NCBI GenBank assembly: GCA_021740745.1
Contig: JAIOZF010000002.1
Coordinates: forward strand, 19,354-83,353
Direction of reading: 5' to 3'
DNA: 64,000 nt
Source of the DNA: Crocinitomicaceae bacterium
Lineage (GTDB): Bacteria; Bacteroidota; Bacteroidia; Flavobacteriales_D; Crocinitomicaceae
The notes beneath the pieces are model-generated. The model saw only the letters and a list, made by a program, of their open reading frames with translations. It did no database searches and was not told where the DNA came from. This document shows positions 17,350-25,743 of the stretch, piece after piece. Position 1 is the first letter of the stretch. The number at the start of each line of letters is the position of its first letter. Position numbers and translations under genes: made by a program.

Positions 17350-17940
17350 ATGAAAACAAGTAGAAAATTAAAAATCACTTTAGTGCTTTTTTGTCTTTTG
17401 GGGATAAGTTCTATAACAATTGCCCAATCACCACTGAAGATCAATGTTAAAACATATGATGATGATTGCAATGGAAGTTCCAAAGGAACCATTCGTTCTC
17501 AGGTAAGCGGTGGAGTTGCTCCTTATTATTTGCTTTGGAGTAATGGTTCTACCAAGCCAACTTTAGAAGGTTTAAAAAGCGGAAAATACATTCTACGGGT
17601 TTCTGATTCAAAAGGAAATGTTGCGGAAAAAGAGGTTACGATCAATAAACCTGAGCCTATAAGTATAAAAAGCAGCCCTAATCACTATGTTTTGTATCAA
17701 CCATTAGGTGTGCTCGTTGATATTGACGTGAAGGGAGGAACTACTTTTGCTAATTCAGAGGAGCTTTACAAGATAAAAATAGATGATCAATCCTCATTTA
17801 GTTCACCGCTCTCAAATGGTCTCCATAAAATCACGGTTGAAGATGCCAAGGGTTGTAAATTAGAAAAGGAAATGATTTTGAGCTTCTATAAAGAGGAAAA
17901 TATTGACGCTGATAATACCGCTCAAAATTTAAATAAGTAA
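17350..17940 (+). CDS. Small secreted protein with SprB repeat
   Basis: 196 aa. The signal peptide is about 1-25 (ITLVLFCLLGISSITIAQ). A single clear SprB-type repeat occupies about 30-105: CNGSSKGTIRSQVSGG, YYLLWSNGSTKP and GKYILRVSDSKGN. A second, degenerate copy (about 115-180) ends HKITVEDAKGCKLEKEM. Unlike the large proteins around it, it has no C-terminal sorting domain; the tail is acidic and polar. It is therefore probably periplasmic, or carried outward by a partner. The same repeat type is present in the S8 peptidase immediately upstream, so a functional link is possible but not shown. Function unknown. Confidence 0.8.
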   Translation: MKTSRKLKITLVLFCLLGISSITIAQSPLKINVKTYDDDCNGSSKGTIRSQVSGGVAPYYLLWSNGSTKPTLEGLKSGKYILRVSDSKGNVAEKEVTINKPEPISIKSSPNHYVLYQPLGVLVDIDVKGGTTFANSEELYKIKIDDQSSFSSPLSNGLHKITVEDAKGCKLEKEMILSFYKEENIDADNTAQNLNK

Positions 17941-18039
17941 GATCAACCTTGCAGTGAGTCGCACTGCTAGCGATTGTGCAGTATTTTGAATTGAGTTTAC
18001 ATCAATTTTTTAAGGAGATGGATAGTTAAAGAAAGCCGG

Positions 18040-18063
18040 CGCTTCGACAAGCTCAGCGACCGG
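18040..18063. repeat. REP-like element
   Basis: GCGCTTCGACAAGCTCAGCG followed by ACCGG. Its reverse complement fits GGTCnCTGAGC-nnGnCGAAGnGC, the same pattern as 25452-25475. The 17941-18212 gap otherwise holds a short stem (GCAGTG/CACTGC near 17950) and the array at 18167-18215. Confidence 0.6.
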
Positions 18064-18166
18064 TATCTATTTTCTAGGTCAGCGAGGGGTATCTTTTTTG
18101 GCTCAATAGCCTGAAACGTTTTGTGATTTTAAATTGGTTGATTTGTTTGGTTCGTAAAAAACAAAT

Positions 18167-18215
18167 CTCAGCTCTAACAGCACAGCGGTCTCAGTTCTCG
18201 GCTCTCGGCTCTTCA
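18167..18215. repeat. Heptamer array, CTCGGCT family
   Basis: On the minus strand the array begins with the TGA stop codon of the radical SAM gene (18215-18213). Units are TGAAGAG, CCGAGAG, CCGAGAA, CTGAGAC, CGCTGTG, CTGTTAG, AGCTGAG. The period is exactly 7 bp and the word differs from the TAGAAGT family. Confidence 0.85.
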
Positions 18216-19235
18216 ATCCTGAAATACCTTCGCCCCTTCAGAACAATTCTGGCAGATATCAATCTGATTGCGACCTGTTAAAATCGCTTGACGGAAATTT
18301 CTATAGGTTTTATTTTTCCAAATCTGTTGAAAATCCGTAGTATCAATGGATCCCAAAACATGCTGAGCATCTTTGTCGAAACAGCATGGAACAACTTTTC
18401 CGTCCCAGGTTAAAACACTTCCCGACCACATGCGCCAGCAATGATTACCTGTTGCATATTTTAGTTTGTACGTTCCATCTGATTGACGCGCATAACGCGA
18501 ATATTTCTCATTTTCAGGCAACAAGGGATTACCATTTTTATAATCGTACACTTGCGCTGTTTTGATACGCACCTCGTCAATACCTAATTCATTTCCCAAC
18601 GTGAAAACTGCTGGAATTTCATGTTCATTGGGTTTAACTGCTAAAAATTGAAAGATAAGATGCGGCGTTGCAGATTTCTTTTCTTTTTTGGCTGCAATAA
18701 GTAACTTACTTGCTTCAATTACTTTGGCAAGATTCCCATGAACACGATAGTTTTCATACGTTTCTTGTGTCAACCCATCAATAGAAATTATCAAGCGATC
18801 TAATCCAGAATCGATTATTTCTTCCGCCTTTTGCTGGTCGATGAAATGTGCATTAGTAGAAGTTGCTGTGTAAATCTTATGTTTTTTGGCTTGTCGAATC
18901 AACTCCAAAAACTGAGGATGCAAAAAAGGTTCTCCCTGGAAATAATAGTTTATGTAAAAAACAGACTTACTGACTTGATTCAGCATCTTTTCATGTAAAA
19001 CGAGATCGAGTTTACCTGTTGGTCGCGTAAATTGTTTTAAGCCACTTGGACATTCAGGGCAACCTAAATTACAAGCTGTTGTCGGTTCAATAGACAACGA
19101 AAACGGTTTTCCCCAAGTAAGAGCTTTTTTAGTCAGCCGTGAGAAATAGTAGGATTTTTTCAATAAGATAAGGTTCCAAACACGATAAATCGTGAGGTGC
19201 TTCAGCAGTTGAAAGGAATCACTCGTTTTAGACAT
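18213..19235 (-). CDS. Radical SAM/SPASM domain protein
   Basis: 340 aa. The [4Fe-4S] radical SAM motif is C55-x3-C59-x2-C62 in TTACNLGCPECPSG, preceded by the strand FSLSIEP. Substrate-channel strands follow (YINYYFQGEPFLHP, DRLIISIDGLTQE). The C-terminal SPASM segment has cysteines in GNHCWRMWSG, VVPCCFDKD and IDICQNCSEG, enough for at least one auxiliary cluster. Such enzymes modify peptides or small molecules through a 5'-deoxyadenosyl radical; the substrate is not evident and no precursor peptide gene is visible nearby. Its -7 box lies 4 nt before the ATG, implying a leaderless transcript. Confidence 0.9.
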   Translation of the reverse strand: MSKTSDSFQLLKHLTIYRVWNLILLKKSYYFSRLTKKALTWGKPFSLSIEPTTACNLGCPECPSGLKQFTRPTGKLDLVLHEKMLNQVSKSVFYINYYFQGEPFLHPQFLELIRQAKKHKIYTATSTNAHFIDQQKAEEIIDSGLDRLIISIDGLTQETYENYRVHGNLAKVIEASKLLIAAKKEKKSATPHLIFQFLAVKPNEHEIPAVFTLGNELGIDEVRIKTAQVYDYKNGNPLLPENEKYSRYARQSDGTYKLKYATGNHCWRMWSGSVLTWDGKVVPCCFDKDAQHVLGSIDTTDFQQIWKNKTYRNFRQAILTGRNQIDICQNCSEGAKVFQD

Positions 19236-19239
19236 TCTT

Positions 19240-19247
19240 CAAAGATA
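19240..19247 (-). promoter_or_regulatory. -7 promoter box, predicted leaderless transcript
   Basis: Read on the minus strand, TATCTTTG is a perfect TAnnTTTG box. Only AAGA separates it from the ATG at 19235, so the expected start of transcription is at or within the start codon. No later Met precedes the radical SAM motif. Confidence 0.6.
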
Positions 19248-19252
19248 GGGAT

Positions 19253-19381
19253 TGGAAACTAGAAACTAGAAGTTAGAGCTAGAAATTGGAAGTTAGAGCT
19301 AGAAGCTGGAAGTTAGAGCTAGAAACTGAGAATTCGTCAAACCTCTAACTCTAACCTCTAGCTCTAACCTCTAGCTCTATC
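19253..19381. repeat. Heptamer array, TAGAAGT family, in a divergent promoter region
   Basis: 19253-19331 holds TGGAAAC, TAGAAAC, TAGAAGT, TAGAGC, TAGAAAT, TGGAAGT, TAGAGC, TAGAAGC, TGGAAGT, TAGAGC, TAGAAAC, with a 20-bp superunit (7+7+6). The complementary form (CCTCTAA, CTCTAA, CCTCTAG, CTCTAA) fills 19341-19381. The array lies between two divergent promoters, starting 6 bp from one -7 box. Confidence 0.9.
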
Positions 19382-19392
19382 CACTAATTAAC

Positions 19393-19400
19393 TATATTTA
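19393..19400 (+). promoter_or_regulatory. -7-like box, predicted leaderless transcript
   Basis: TATATTTA matches TAnnTTTG at all fixed positions but the last and is separated from the ATG at 19405 by CCTC only. This mirrors the divergent gene's promoter at 19240-19247. Confidence 0.45.
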
Positions 19401-19404
19401 CCTC

Positions 19405-21807
19405 ATGAAACAGTTGCTATTTTTCATTTTCTTTTTTTCGCTTTTAAACCTTTTTGGTCAAAAGAACTATTTCCTAAAAGATAGTTTTACGCAAGAAAGC
19501 ATTCCTTTTGCGAAGGTTAAACCAGCTGGTGCAACACCCTTTTTGGCAGATATTGATGGCGTTTTTAGCGTAGGGAATGATATTCTAAATGTTGAGATTA
19601 AAACAAGTGGTTACAGAGATACACTGGTTTATTTAGCGAATTGTGCTAACAACATAATTTTTCTTCAACCGACGATACAAAATGTAAAAGAAGTAATGGT
19701 CACAGCAGGAGAAAATCCCGCACATCGAATTATTGATAAAGCCATTGCGAATAGAAAGTTGAACAATCCGATGGAAAATGATGCTTTTCAATATGAAAGT
19801 TATAGCAAATTCATTTTCGACATCAATCGAGAGGAAATTGACCGCGTTGTGGCCCAGAAAGGAGATACAACACTTTCGAAAATTCAGGAATTTTTAGATC
19901 AACAGTATTTGTTCATGCTGGAAAGCGCCTCAACACGAACGTTTATTCCACCAGCGCGTGATAAAGAAGAAATTACGGCATACAAGGTATCAGGTTTTTC
20001 CGACCCTATGTTGTCCACTTTTGCCAATGAAATGCAGTCCTTTTCTTTTTATGAAAATCAAGTTCAATTGCTTGGAAAGAACTACATCAATCCAATCGCA
20101 TTTGGTGGTACCAATCGCTATTTATTTATTCTACAAGACACAACTGTCGTCGGAAAAGATACCACGTTCACCCTATTTTACCGACCTAGAAAAGGAAAGA
20201 ACTTTGAAGGAATGACGGGACAATTATACATTAATACCAATGGATATGCGATTGAAAAAGTGATTGCGTCGCCCTACTCTGATACCTTGACGAACAAAGT
20301 AAAAATTGTACAAGAATATGCTTTTTCGAATGGTAAAAAATGGTTTCCGAGTAAATTGAGTACTGAAATTATTATGAGTAGTTTAAACTTTTCCCCTCAA
20401 CTAAAACAAACTTTTTTGGAAGGAAAGGGTAGTACTTACATCAAAAATGTTTCCTTTGATTTAGACCCAGAAAGTAAGAAGGGATTTGACAATGTCTCAG
20501 TGACCACGAGCGATGAAGCAGGTGAGGTAAAGGATGAAATTTGGGATTCTTTGCGCATCTATTCTATTACGGAAAAGGAAAGTCGCACATATAAAGTGAT
20601 TGACAGTATTTCGAAAGCAAATCATCTCGACCGTCGCTTGGCAGCGCTCAAAATACTCACGGAAGGAAAGATTCCATTGGGTTACTTCAATATAGATATT
20701 TCACGCTTAATCAATTTCAATTTATACGAGGGTTATCGTTTTGGTGGTGGATTGGAAACATCTAAAAAGTTAATGAAACCAGTCGTTATTGGTGGATATG
20801 TAGCTTGGGCCAATCGCGATAAAGTATGGAAATATGGAGCTTATTCAACTATTCATTTATATCGTAAGAAAGGAATAAAATTGGATTTACGTTACCAAGA
20901 TGATGTGATGGAACGAGGTGGAGTAGGTTTTCAAAAAGATTTGTTTTCATTGACTGGAACAGCGATGTACCGCAATTTATTTATGAAGTACATGGATCAT
21001 CAACGCTTAGCCGAAGCAGTGTTTTCTGCCAATATCAAATCGAACATCAAGGTAAATGTTGGAGGAAATTTTCAACGAATTTGGTTTAACAGCGGATACC
21101 AATTCAAGCAATTAGATGATAACAATCAGAGTTTTAGTATTTCTCAAACTGATGTTGCTGAAGCGAGTTTAGAGTTTATTTGGAACATCCGTGAAAGGGT
21201 AATGCAATTAGGTGATCAACGAATTTCTAAAGGAACCGTTTATCCGAAAATCCGATTTAAAGTGGCAAAGAGTCTTCCTGGATTTTATTCTGCCCAATTC
21301 GATTACACACGCTTAAACATAGACATTCAACAAGATATTCCCATTCTTGCTTTGGGAAAATTTGCATGGTGCTTGTCAGGTGGACAAACAATTGGAGATG
21401 TACCACTTTTCTTGCAACAAGTTGGAAATGGAACAGGTCGACAGTGGAATTTATCGGTAAAAAACACCTTTGAAACGATGGCGCCAGGAGAATTTTACCA
21501 TACACGTCAAGCTGGACTTTTCACACGTATGGAATTCACGAAATTCAAAACCAACGCAAAATGGAACGAACCACAAATTGTTCTACATCACGCAATCGGT
21601 TATGGTGAAATGAACCTAAAATCATCTCATAATCTGACCTTTCAATCAATGGATAAAGGATTCTTCGAAGGTGGTTTGATATTAAATAATGTAATCGTTT
21701 CTGGTTTCAGTGGAATCGGAATTGGCGCTTTCTATCGTTATGGTTCCTATTCTTCAACGGATGCAATAAAGAATTTATACTTGAAGTTGAGTGTAAGTTT
21801 TAACTAG
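19405..21807 (+). CDS. DUF5686 outer-membrane protein with carboxypeptidase-regulatory-like domain
   Basis: 800 aa. The signal peptide is about 1-19 (FFIFFFSLLNLFGQ). Residues 20-95 form a carboxypeptidase-regulatory-like beta sandwich (SIPFAKVKPAG, FLADIDGVFSV, LVYLANC), the domain that often precedes TonB-type and related barrels. AHRIIDKAIANRKLNNP and FQYESYSKFIFDIN open the DUF5686 region. The C-terminal half has alternating strands ending in an aromatic residue (LYLKLSVSFN), as expected of an outer-membrane beta barrel. Function unknown; the family is common in Bacteroidota. Its TAG stop is the first unit of the array at 21805-21888 and faces the convergent gene ending at 21886. Confidence 0.85.
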   Translation: MKQLLFFIFFFSLLNLFGQKNYFLKDSFTQESIPFAKVKPAGATPFLADIDGVFSVGNDILNVEIKTSGYRDTLVYLANCANNIIFLQPTIQNVKEVMVTAGENPAHRIIDKAIANRKLNNPMENDAFQYESYSKFIFDINREEIDRVVAQKGDTTLSKIQEFLDQQYLFMLESASTRTFIPPARDKEEITAYKVSGFSDPMLSTFANEMQSFSFYENQVQLLGKNYINPIAFGGTNRYLFILQDTTVVGKDTTFTLFYRPRKGKNFEGMTGQLYINTNGYAIEKVIASPYSDTLTNKVKIVQEYAFSNGKKWFPSKLSTEIIMSSLNFSPQLKQTFLEGKGSTYIKNVSFDLDPESKKGFDNVSVTTSDEAGEVKDEIWDSLRIYSITEKESRTYKVIDSISKANHLDRRLAALKILTEGKIPLGYFNIDISRLINFNLYEGYRFGGGLETSKKLMKPVVIGGYVAWANRDKVWKYGAYSTIHLYRKKGIKLDLRYQDDVMERGGVGFQKDLFSLTGTAMYRNLFMKYMDHQRLAEAVFSANIKSNIKVNVGGNFQRIWFNSGYQFKQLDDNNQSFSISQTDVAEASLEFIWNIRERVMQLGDQRISKGTVYPKIRFKVAKSLPGFYSAQFDYTRLNIDIQQDIPILALGKFAWCLSGGQTIGDVPLFLQQVGNGTGRQWNLSVKNTFETMAPGEFYHTRQAGLFTRMEFTKFKTNAKWNEPQIVLHHAIGYGEMNLKSSHNLTFQSMDKGFFEGGLILNNVIVSGFSGIGIGAFYRYGSYSSTDAIKNLYLKLSVSFN

Positions 21808-21888
21808 AAGTTAGAAGTTAGAATTTAGAATTTAGAATTTAGAAGTTAGCTCTAGCCTCTAACTTCTATCTCCAGCCTCTAATCCCTA
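21805..21888. repeat. Heptamer array between convergent genes, TAGAAGT family
   Basis: The plus half begins with the TAG stop at 21805: TAGAAGT, TAGAAGT, TAGAATT, TAGAATT, TAGAATT, TAGAAGT. The minus half begins with the TAG stop at 21888: TAGGGAT, TAGAGGC, TGGAGA, TAGAAGT, TAGAGGC, TAGAGC. The halves are complementary, so transcripts from either gene could form a stem; a bidirectional terminator role is possible. Confidence 0.92.
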
Positions 21889-24800
21889 AAAGAAAGCTCT
21901 CAACTCCATTCCACCCGAATGAATCGTTCGATTGTTCTCTGATTTGCGACCGTTGTACTGCAAGGAAAGTTGCAGGTTTCTTGAAACTGAACGCTGGTAG
22001 CTAAAATTCCAAGTGTAGTTGGTTCCGGTGCGCAATCCTTCTAACATTTCGAAGCCGAGGGCCGAATTTTCATTTCCATTGTAATCAATTTGCACTAGTT
22101 TAATTCCTCCCTGTAAACTGCCTTTATCTGCTTGATTGTACTTAAATGTTGAACCGATTTCTGCAACCAATGCTTTTTCACCACCAAATTCAGCTGCATT
22201 CTGTTTGTCGGCATATTTGCCATCTAAGGTGACTCTAAAACTTGTGTTTGGTTGAAAAATGAAACTTGGTTGGATGAAATAATAGGATAGCAAGTAATTT
22301 CTTCCAGCTGTATAATCGGCATTCGATTCTTTTGTCCCGATTTGGCCTTTAGACTCAATTGAAAATACGCGTTTAATGTTCCATCGAAAGGACAATTCAT
22401 GGTAGGTATTGGCACGCGAATCAAAGCCTGTTGCTAAAAGTGTTTTATTTCGCACGTCTTGATAGGTGTATTCTCCACCAAAAATAGATGAGGTACGATT
22501 GAAGAAAAGGGTATTCCTCAAGTTCGTATTCGCAGCAATCAAATTCGTGTCTCTAATCTGAGTTGAAAATGGGTTAAATGCATCAGCTCCAGTGAACAGG
22601 TTTGTTTTGCGATTGATTCGCACCCTCGCTTGGTCGGAAAAACGTGAAAGCAATTTTAAAAAGCCTTTTTTGGAAGACCAAATACGTTCCGGTCGCCAAT
22701 AAACGGATTGATTCAATTCATTCGAATAGGTTTTAATGTATTGATTACTTGGCGTAAAAACCCGCACATAATTCGCTTGATCGACAAATTGAGCAATTTC
22801 AAACTCATTCAAATCTTTAATTCCATCCGCATTGTAATCAATCCATGTGTAAATTCCTTGTCCCGCGTTGACTTGTATATAAAGAAATTCCCTTTTCTGT
22901 TCTAAACCAGATCCTACTTCATAAAAATTATTCATGGTTAATGCCCCCTTAAATAAACGAACTTCATAATCGATTCTTCCCAACAGACTATTTTCAGGCG
23001 TTTGCTGAATCAATTGTGGATCAATAATTTTCAACTCGCGATAGCTGGTAACAACGTTGAGTGTTTGGTTTTTGAGTTGAACTATTTTTACTTCTCCTCC
23101 AGCGGTTTTAGCTTTTGCGGCTGATCGTAAATTTGTACTATCAGAAAGTCGGTCGAAGCGTTCACGATAGAACAGTTTGTACTGATTCTTTATGGAATCC
23201 CCATTCGCGATGTAAAATTGATAATCAAAAAACTGATAACTGGAGGTTTCTAATGGAACATCACCACCCGTAAAACGATTCATTTCGTGGTCATCAATGT
23301 AGCCAATTCTGATCCACTTGAAGTTTTGAGAAAATTCAGATCGGTGGCGAATAAATTCATTCTTTCGTTCAGCATCAGATGATAAATAACTCCCGTCCCA
23401 TTTCGCTCTAAATCCTTTCTTGTTCCATGCGCCATTTGTCGCTGTGCGAATTCCTTGATAGGCATCACCGATAATGTAATGTTGTCCTTCTAGGTTTATA
23501 TTTCCGTACGAACGATTTTTAAAATTTGTCCCTAAAATGGTTGATAATTGTGGACCCGTAAATCCTTTGTTACGCGTATTCCAATCACGATCAAATTCTA
23601 CAGCTCGGTATTGCTCTATTGGAACGAAATTTTTGTTGAGCGCTTCTACTTCAAGCTTTGTTTCGAGTGCCCAAGCAGGTAAACTATCGCGACTCAAAGG
23701 AATTGTCCCAATTAAGCGACTCCGATTGGAATAACCGTCATCATCCGAACTACTTAATTTAGAAAAGGTATTGAGGTCATTTTTGGTATAGGCAAATTCA
23801 CTTTCAACCCTGAGTTGCTTATTAATTTGATAACTAAATCCAGAAGAAACCATTTGTCGTTGCTTCGGAGTAATGATGAGTCGTGAAGCCGCATAATCTC
23901 CTTGCGAAACACCTGCAACAGGCGAAACCCATTTATACACTTTTCCGAGTGCATTTAAATTCGAGAACACATAATCGCCCTTGCCAGGACCTACAAAGGT
24001 GAATACTGCGCGATATAGCGCCGAATCTGGATTAACAGAATACACCAAAACAGAATCGTAACCGAGAGAATCAACCAACTTGTATAAAACTTGATTCTCG
24101 AAATAACCTACAGAATCGATACTGTTGACACGTGCCAATTCTAAACTATCTCCAATAGAACTTAACAACTGTTTTTGTGCTGGTGAAAGCTCTTGCTGCA
24201 AGGTTTGATTTTTAGCATCTTGTTCTGAATAGGCATTCAACCAAAAGTTGAATCTTTCAGATGAATAGGTGGTTGAAGTTTGAACAAGTGAGCGGGCATA
24301 GTTCAAATCGGAATATTGAAATTCAATCACAATACGCGAATCTTTGGTGATCAAGTAGCGCGAAGTGAAAACTATTTCCGCTGAATTGTAATTGATGACA
24401 TAATCGAATTCTTGTCCACGTTCCAGTTGTTTCCCATCGATAAAGACGCGCTCGGTTCCACCTAAAACGGTTATAAATGTTTCATTTTCACTTCCGCGTA
24501 AACGGTAAGGACCTTGATTTCCTTCCACACCTTGAATAATTTGGCGATTGAATTTACCTTTTGAAAGTGCTCCACTGACCTGCGTTTTCCATACAGAACT
24601 AGTGTCTTGGGTCCAGTTATATTCGACAGTTAATCCTTGTGCACGTTTCCGGTAATTCATAAAATATCCTTTCGGTTTGTACAACCAGAAATCACCTGCT
24701 ACCGTTTTAAATCGGTCATTATACAACTGAATGAATACCTGATCAAACTCTTGTAATTTGTTGGTGTTTCCATCGGGTTGAATTGGCAAATTGTCATCGG

Positions 24801-25332
24801 AAAGCGAGGCAATGAGCTTTAGGTTTGGACCGATATCACCTGAAAGTTCCAAATTCAAAGTAGAATTTACTCCCAGATCTTGGTTATTTCCAAATGAAAT
24901 TCCTCTAGAGATACTTCCTGATTTGGAGAGAGATGCGCCTCCAAAAATATCATTCACTTCATAGCTATTACTAATCAAAAACTTTTCGCGATCACCCTTT
25001 TGTTCGTTGTAAATTAATGATGTGTCGCGGGCGCCATAAACTTTTGAAAGATTCATGGGCAAAACGCGGTATTCAGCTGTTAATTGGCCCTCACATTGTT
25101 TCAAGATCCGCAAACTTGATTTTGAATGATTCAACTCATAAGAATCTATACCCAACAACACATCGTTGCAAAAAAGTTTAAAAGAGTTGGGATAAATGCT
25201 CAATGAATCGAGTTGAATTGCTTCCGCACTTGAAGAAATTGACTTTTTACGCAAAGTTGATGTCTGCCCAAAAGCCTGCACTGTTCCCAGTAACACAAAT
25301 ATAAATAGCAATATGTGACGAAAAAATGACAT
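21886..25332 (-). CDS. Large uncharacterised outer-membrane beta-barrel protein
   Basis: The start is placed at the ATG at 25332 (1148 aa), giving a good signal peptide (HILLFIFVLLGTVQAFGQ). The frame continues upstream to an ATG at 25428, but that adds 32 residues lacking signal-peptide character. A beta-rich N-terminal part (SLSIYPNSFKLF, LTAEYRVLPMNL) is followed by SKSGSISRGISFGNNQDLGVNSTLNLELSG and GPNLKLIASLSDDNLPIQPDGNT, which read like early barrel strands and a periplasmic turn. AGDFWLYKPKGYFMNY and FEYQ-like strands follow, and the C-terminus ends HSGGMELRAFF with a terminal Phe, typical of BAM-folded barrels. I do not recognise a characterised family. A role in surface assembly or transport is only a guess. 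Confidence 0.7.
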   Translation of the reverse strand: MSFFRHILLFIFVLLGTVQAFGQTSTLRKKSISSSAEAIQLDSLSIYPNSFKLFCNDVLLGIDSYELNHSKSSLRILKQCEGQLTAEYRVLPMNLSKVYGARDTSLIYNEQKGDREKFLISNSYEVNDIFGGASLSKSGSISRGISFGNNQDLGVNSTLNLELSGDIGPNLKLIASLSDDNLPIQPDGNTNKLQEFDQVFIQLYNDRFKTVAGDFWLYKPKGYFMNYRKRAQGLTVEYNWTQDTSSVWKTQVSGALSKGKFNRQIIQGVEGNQGPYRLRGSENETFITVLGGTERVFIDGKQLERGQEFDYVINYNSAEIVFTSRYLITKDSRIVIEFQYSDLNYARSLVQTSTTYSSERFNFWLNAYSEQDAKNQTLQQELSPAQKQLLSSIGDSLELARVNSIDSVGYFENQVLYKLVDSLGYDSVLVYSVNPDSALYRAVFTFVGPGKGDYVFSNLNALGKVYKWVSPVAGVSQGDYAASRLIITPKQRQMVSSGFSYQINKQLRVESEFAYTKNDLNTFSKLSSSDDDGYSNRSRLIGTIPLSRDSLPAWALETKLEVEALNKNFVPIEQYRAVEFDRDWNTRNKGFTGPQLSTILGTNFKNRSYGNINLEGQHYIIGDAYQGIRTATNGAWNKKGFRAKWDGSYLSSDAERKNEFIRHRSEFSQNFKWIRIGYIDDHEMNRFTGGDVPLETSSYQFFDYQFYIANGDSIKNQYKLFYRERFDRLSDSTNLRSAAKAKTAGGEVKIVQLKNQTLNVVTSYRELKIIDPQLIQQTPENSLLGRIDYEVRLFKGALTMNNFYEVGSGLEQKREFLYIQVNAGQGIYTWIDYNADGIKDLNEFEIAQFVDQANYVRVFTPSNQYIKTYSNELNQSVYWRPERIWSSKKGFLKLLSRFSDQARVRINRKTNLFTGADAFNPFSTQIRDTNLIAANTNLRNTLFFNRTSSIFGGEYTYQDVRNKTLLATGFDSRANTYHELSFRWNIKRVFSIESKGQIGTKESNADYTAGRNYLLSYYFIQPSFIFQPNTSFRVTLDGKYADKQNAAEFGGEKALVAEIGSTFKYNQADKGSLQGGIKLVQIDYNGNENSALGFEMLEGLRTGTNYTWNFSYQRSVSRNLQLSLQYNGRKSENNRTIHSGGMELRAFF

Positions 25333-25337
25333 CTCTA

Positions 25338-25345
25338 CGAAAGTA
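25338..25345 (-). promoter_or_regulatory. -7-like box close to the ATG
   Basis: TACTTTCG (minus strand) matches TAnnTTTG except for one base and lies 5 nt before the ATG at 25332. This supports the chosen start and suggests a leaderless or near-leaderless mRNA. Confidence 0.4.
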
Positions 25346-25384
25346 CAACGTTCTTTGGAGAAAAATCGTGCATGAGTGAAAATT

Positions 25385-25419
25385 GAACAAAGAACAAAGA
25401 ACAAAGAACAAGGAGCAAA
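25385..25419. repeat. Heptamer array, GAACAAA family
   Basis: Five exact 7-bp units: GAACAAA three times, GAACAAG, GAGCAAA. It lies about 40 bp upstream of the -7-like box of the minus-strand gene at 25332. The same words recur at 51454-51481. Confidence 0.92.
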
Positions 25420-25451
25420 GCGATGCACTGAGCTTGACTCCCCTTAGCCCG

Positions 25452-25475
25452 AGGTCCCTGAGCCCGCCGAAGGGC
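25452..25475. repeat. REP-like element
   Basis: GGTCCCTGAGCCCGCCGAAG followed by GGCC, matching the pattern seen at 18040-18063 in reverse complement. A truncated relative (CACTGAGCTTGA) is 26 bp upstream at 25426. GC content is far above the surroundings. Confidence 0.65.
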
Positions 25476-25481
25476 CGATAT

Positions 25482-25548
25482 GATTTGAAAATTAGATGCC
25501 TACGGCATTTGAGGATTTGATTTTTTCAAATTGTCGAATTTTCAAATC
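25482..25548. repeat. Long inverted repeat
   Basis: GATTTGAAAATT (25482-25493) and AATTTTCAAATC (25537-25548) are perfect 12-bp inverted copies. Inner words such as TCAAATT add further pairing. The rest of 25549-25743 is AT-rich with no gene that I can support. Confidence 0.8.
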
Positions 25549-25743
25549 TGCAATAGTTCTGTTATGCTGTTTCAATTTTCTTTTTCCCATCGATTTAGTT
25601 AGAATAAAAGCAGCATTGTTTAAATTGTGTGACGAATTTAAGTTTAACTTGAGCCCTCGTTTTGGTTCATTTGCGCTGTTAAAAAAAGTTAAGCCCAACA
25701 GAAACAAGAACAAGTCAAGTTACATTCGTTAAAACTTTTTTGT

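Noticed and set aside
13259-21888. Repeat arrays as a CRISPR
   Set aside because: Units are 6-7 bp, contiguous and degenerate, with no spacers of 25-40 bp, no leader and no cas genes.
25333-25428. Upstream ATG for the large barrel protein
   Set aside because: The extension (MHRFAPCSLFFVLCSIF...) overlaps the GAACAAA array and the -7-like box; the later ATG gives a proper signal peptide.
25492-25732. Overlapping small open frames on both strands (73 and 78 codons)
   Set aside because: No start context, domain or signal peptide; they lie in an AT-rich gap with inverted repeats, and neither has a promoter.
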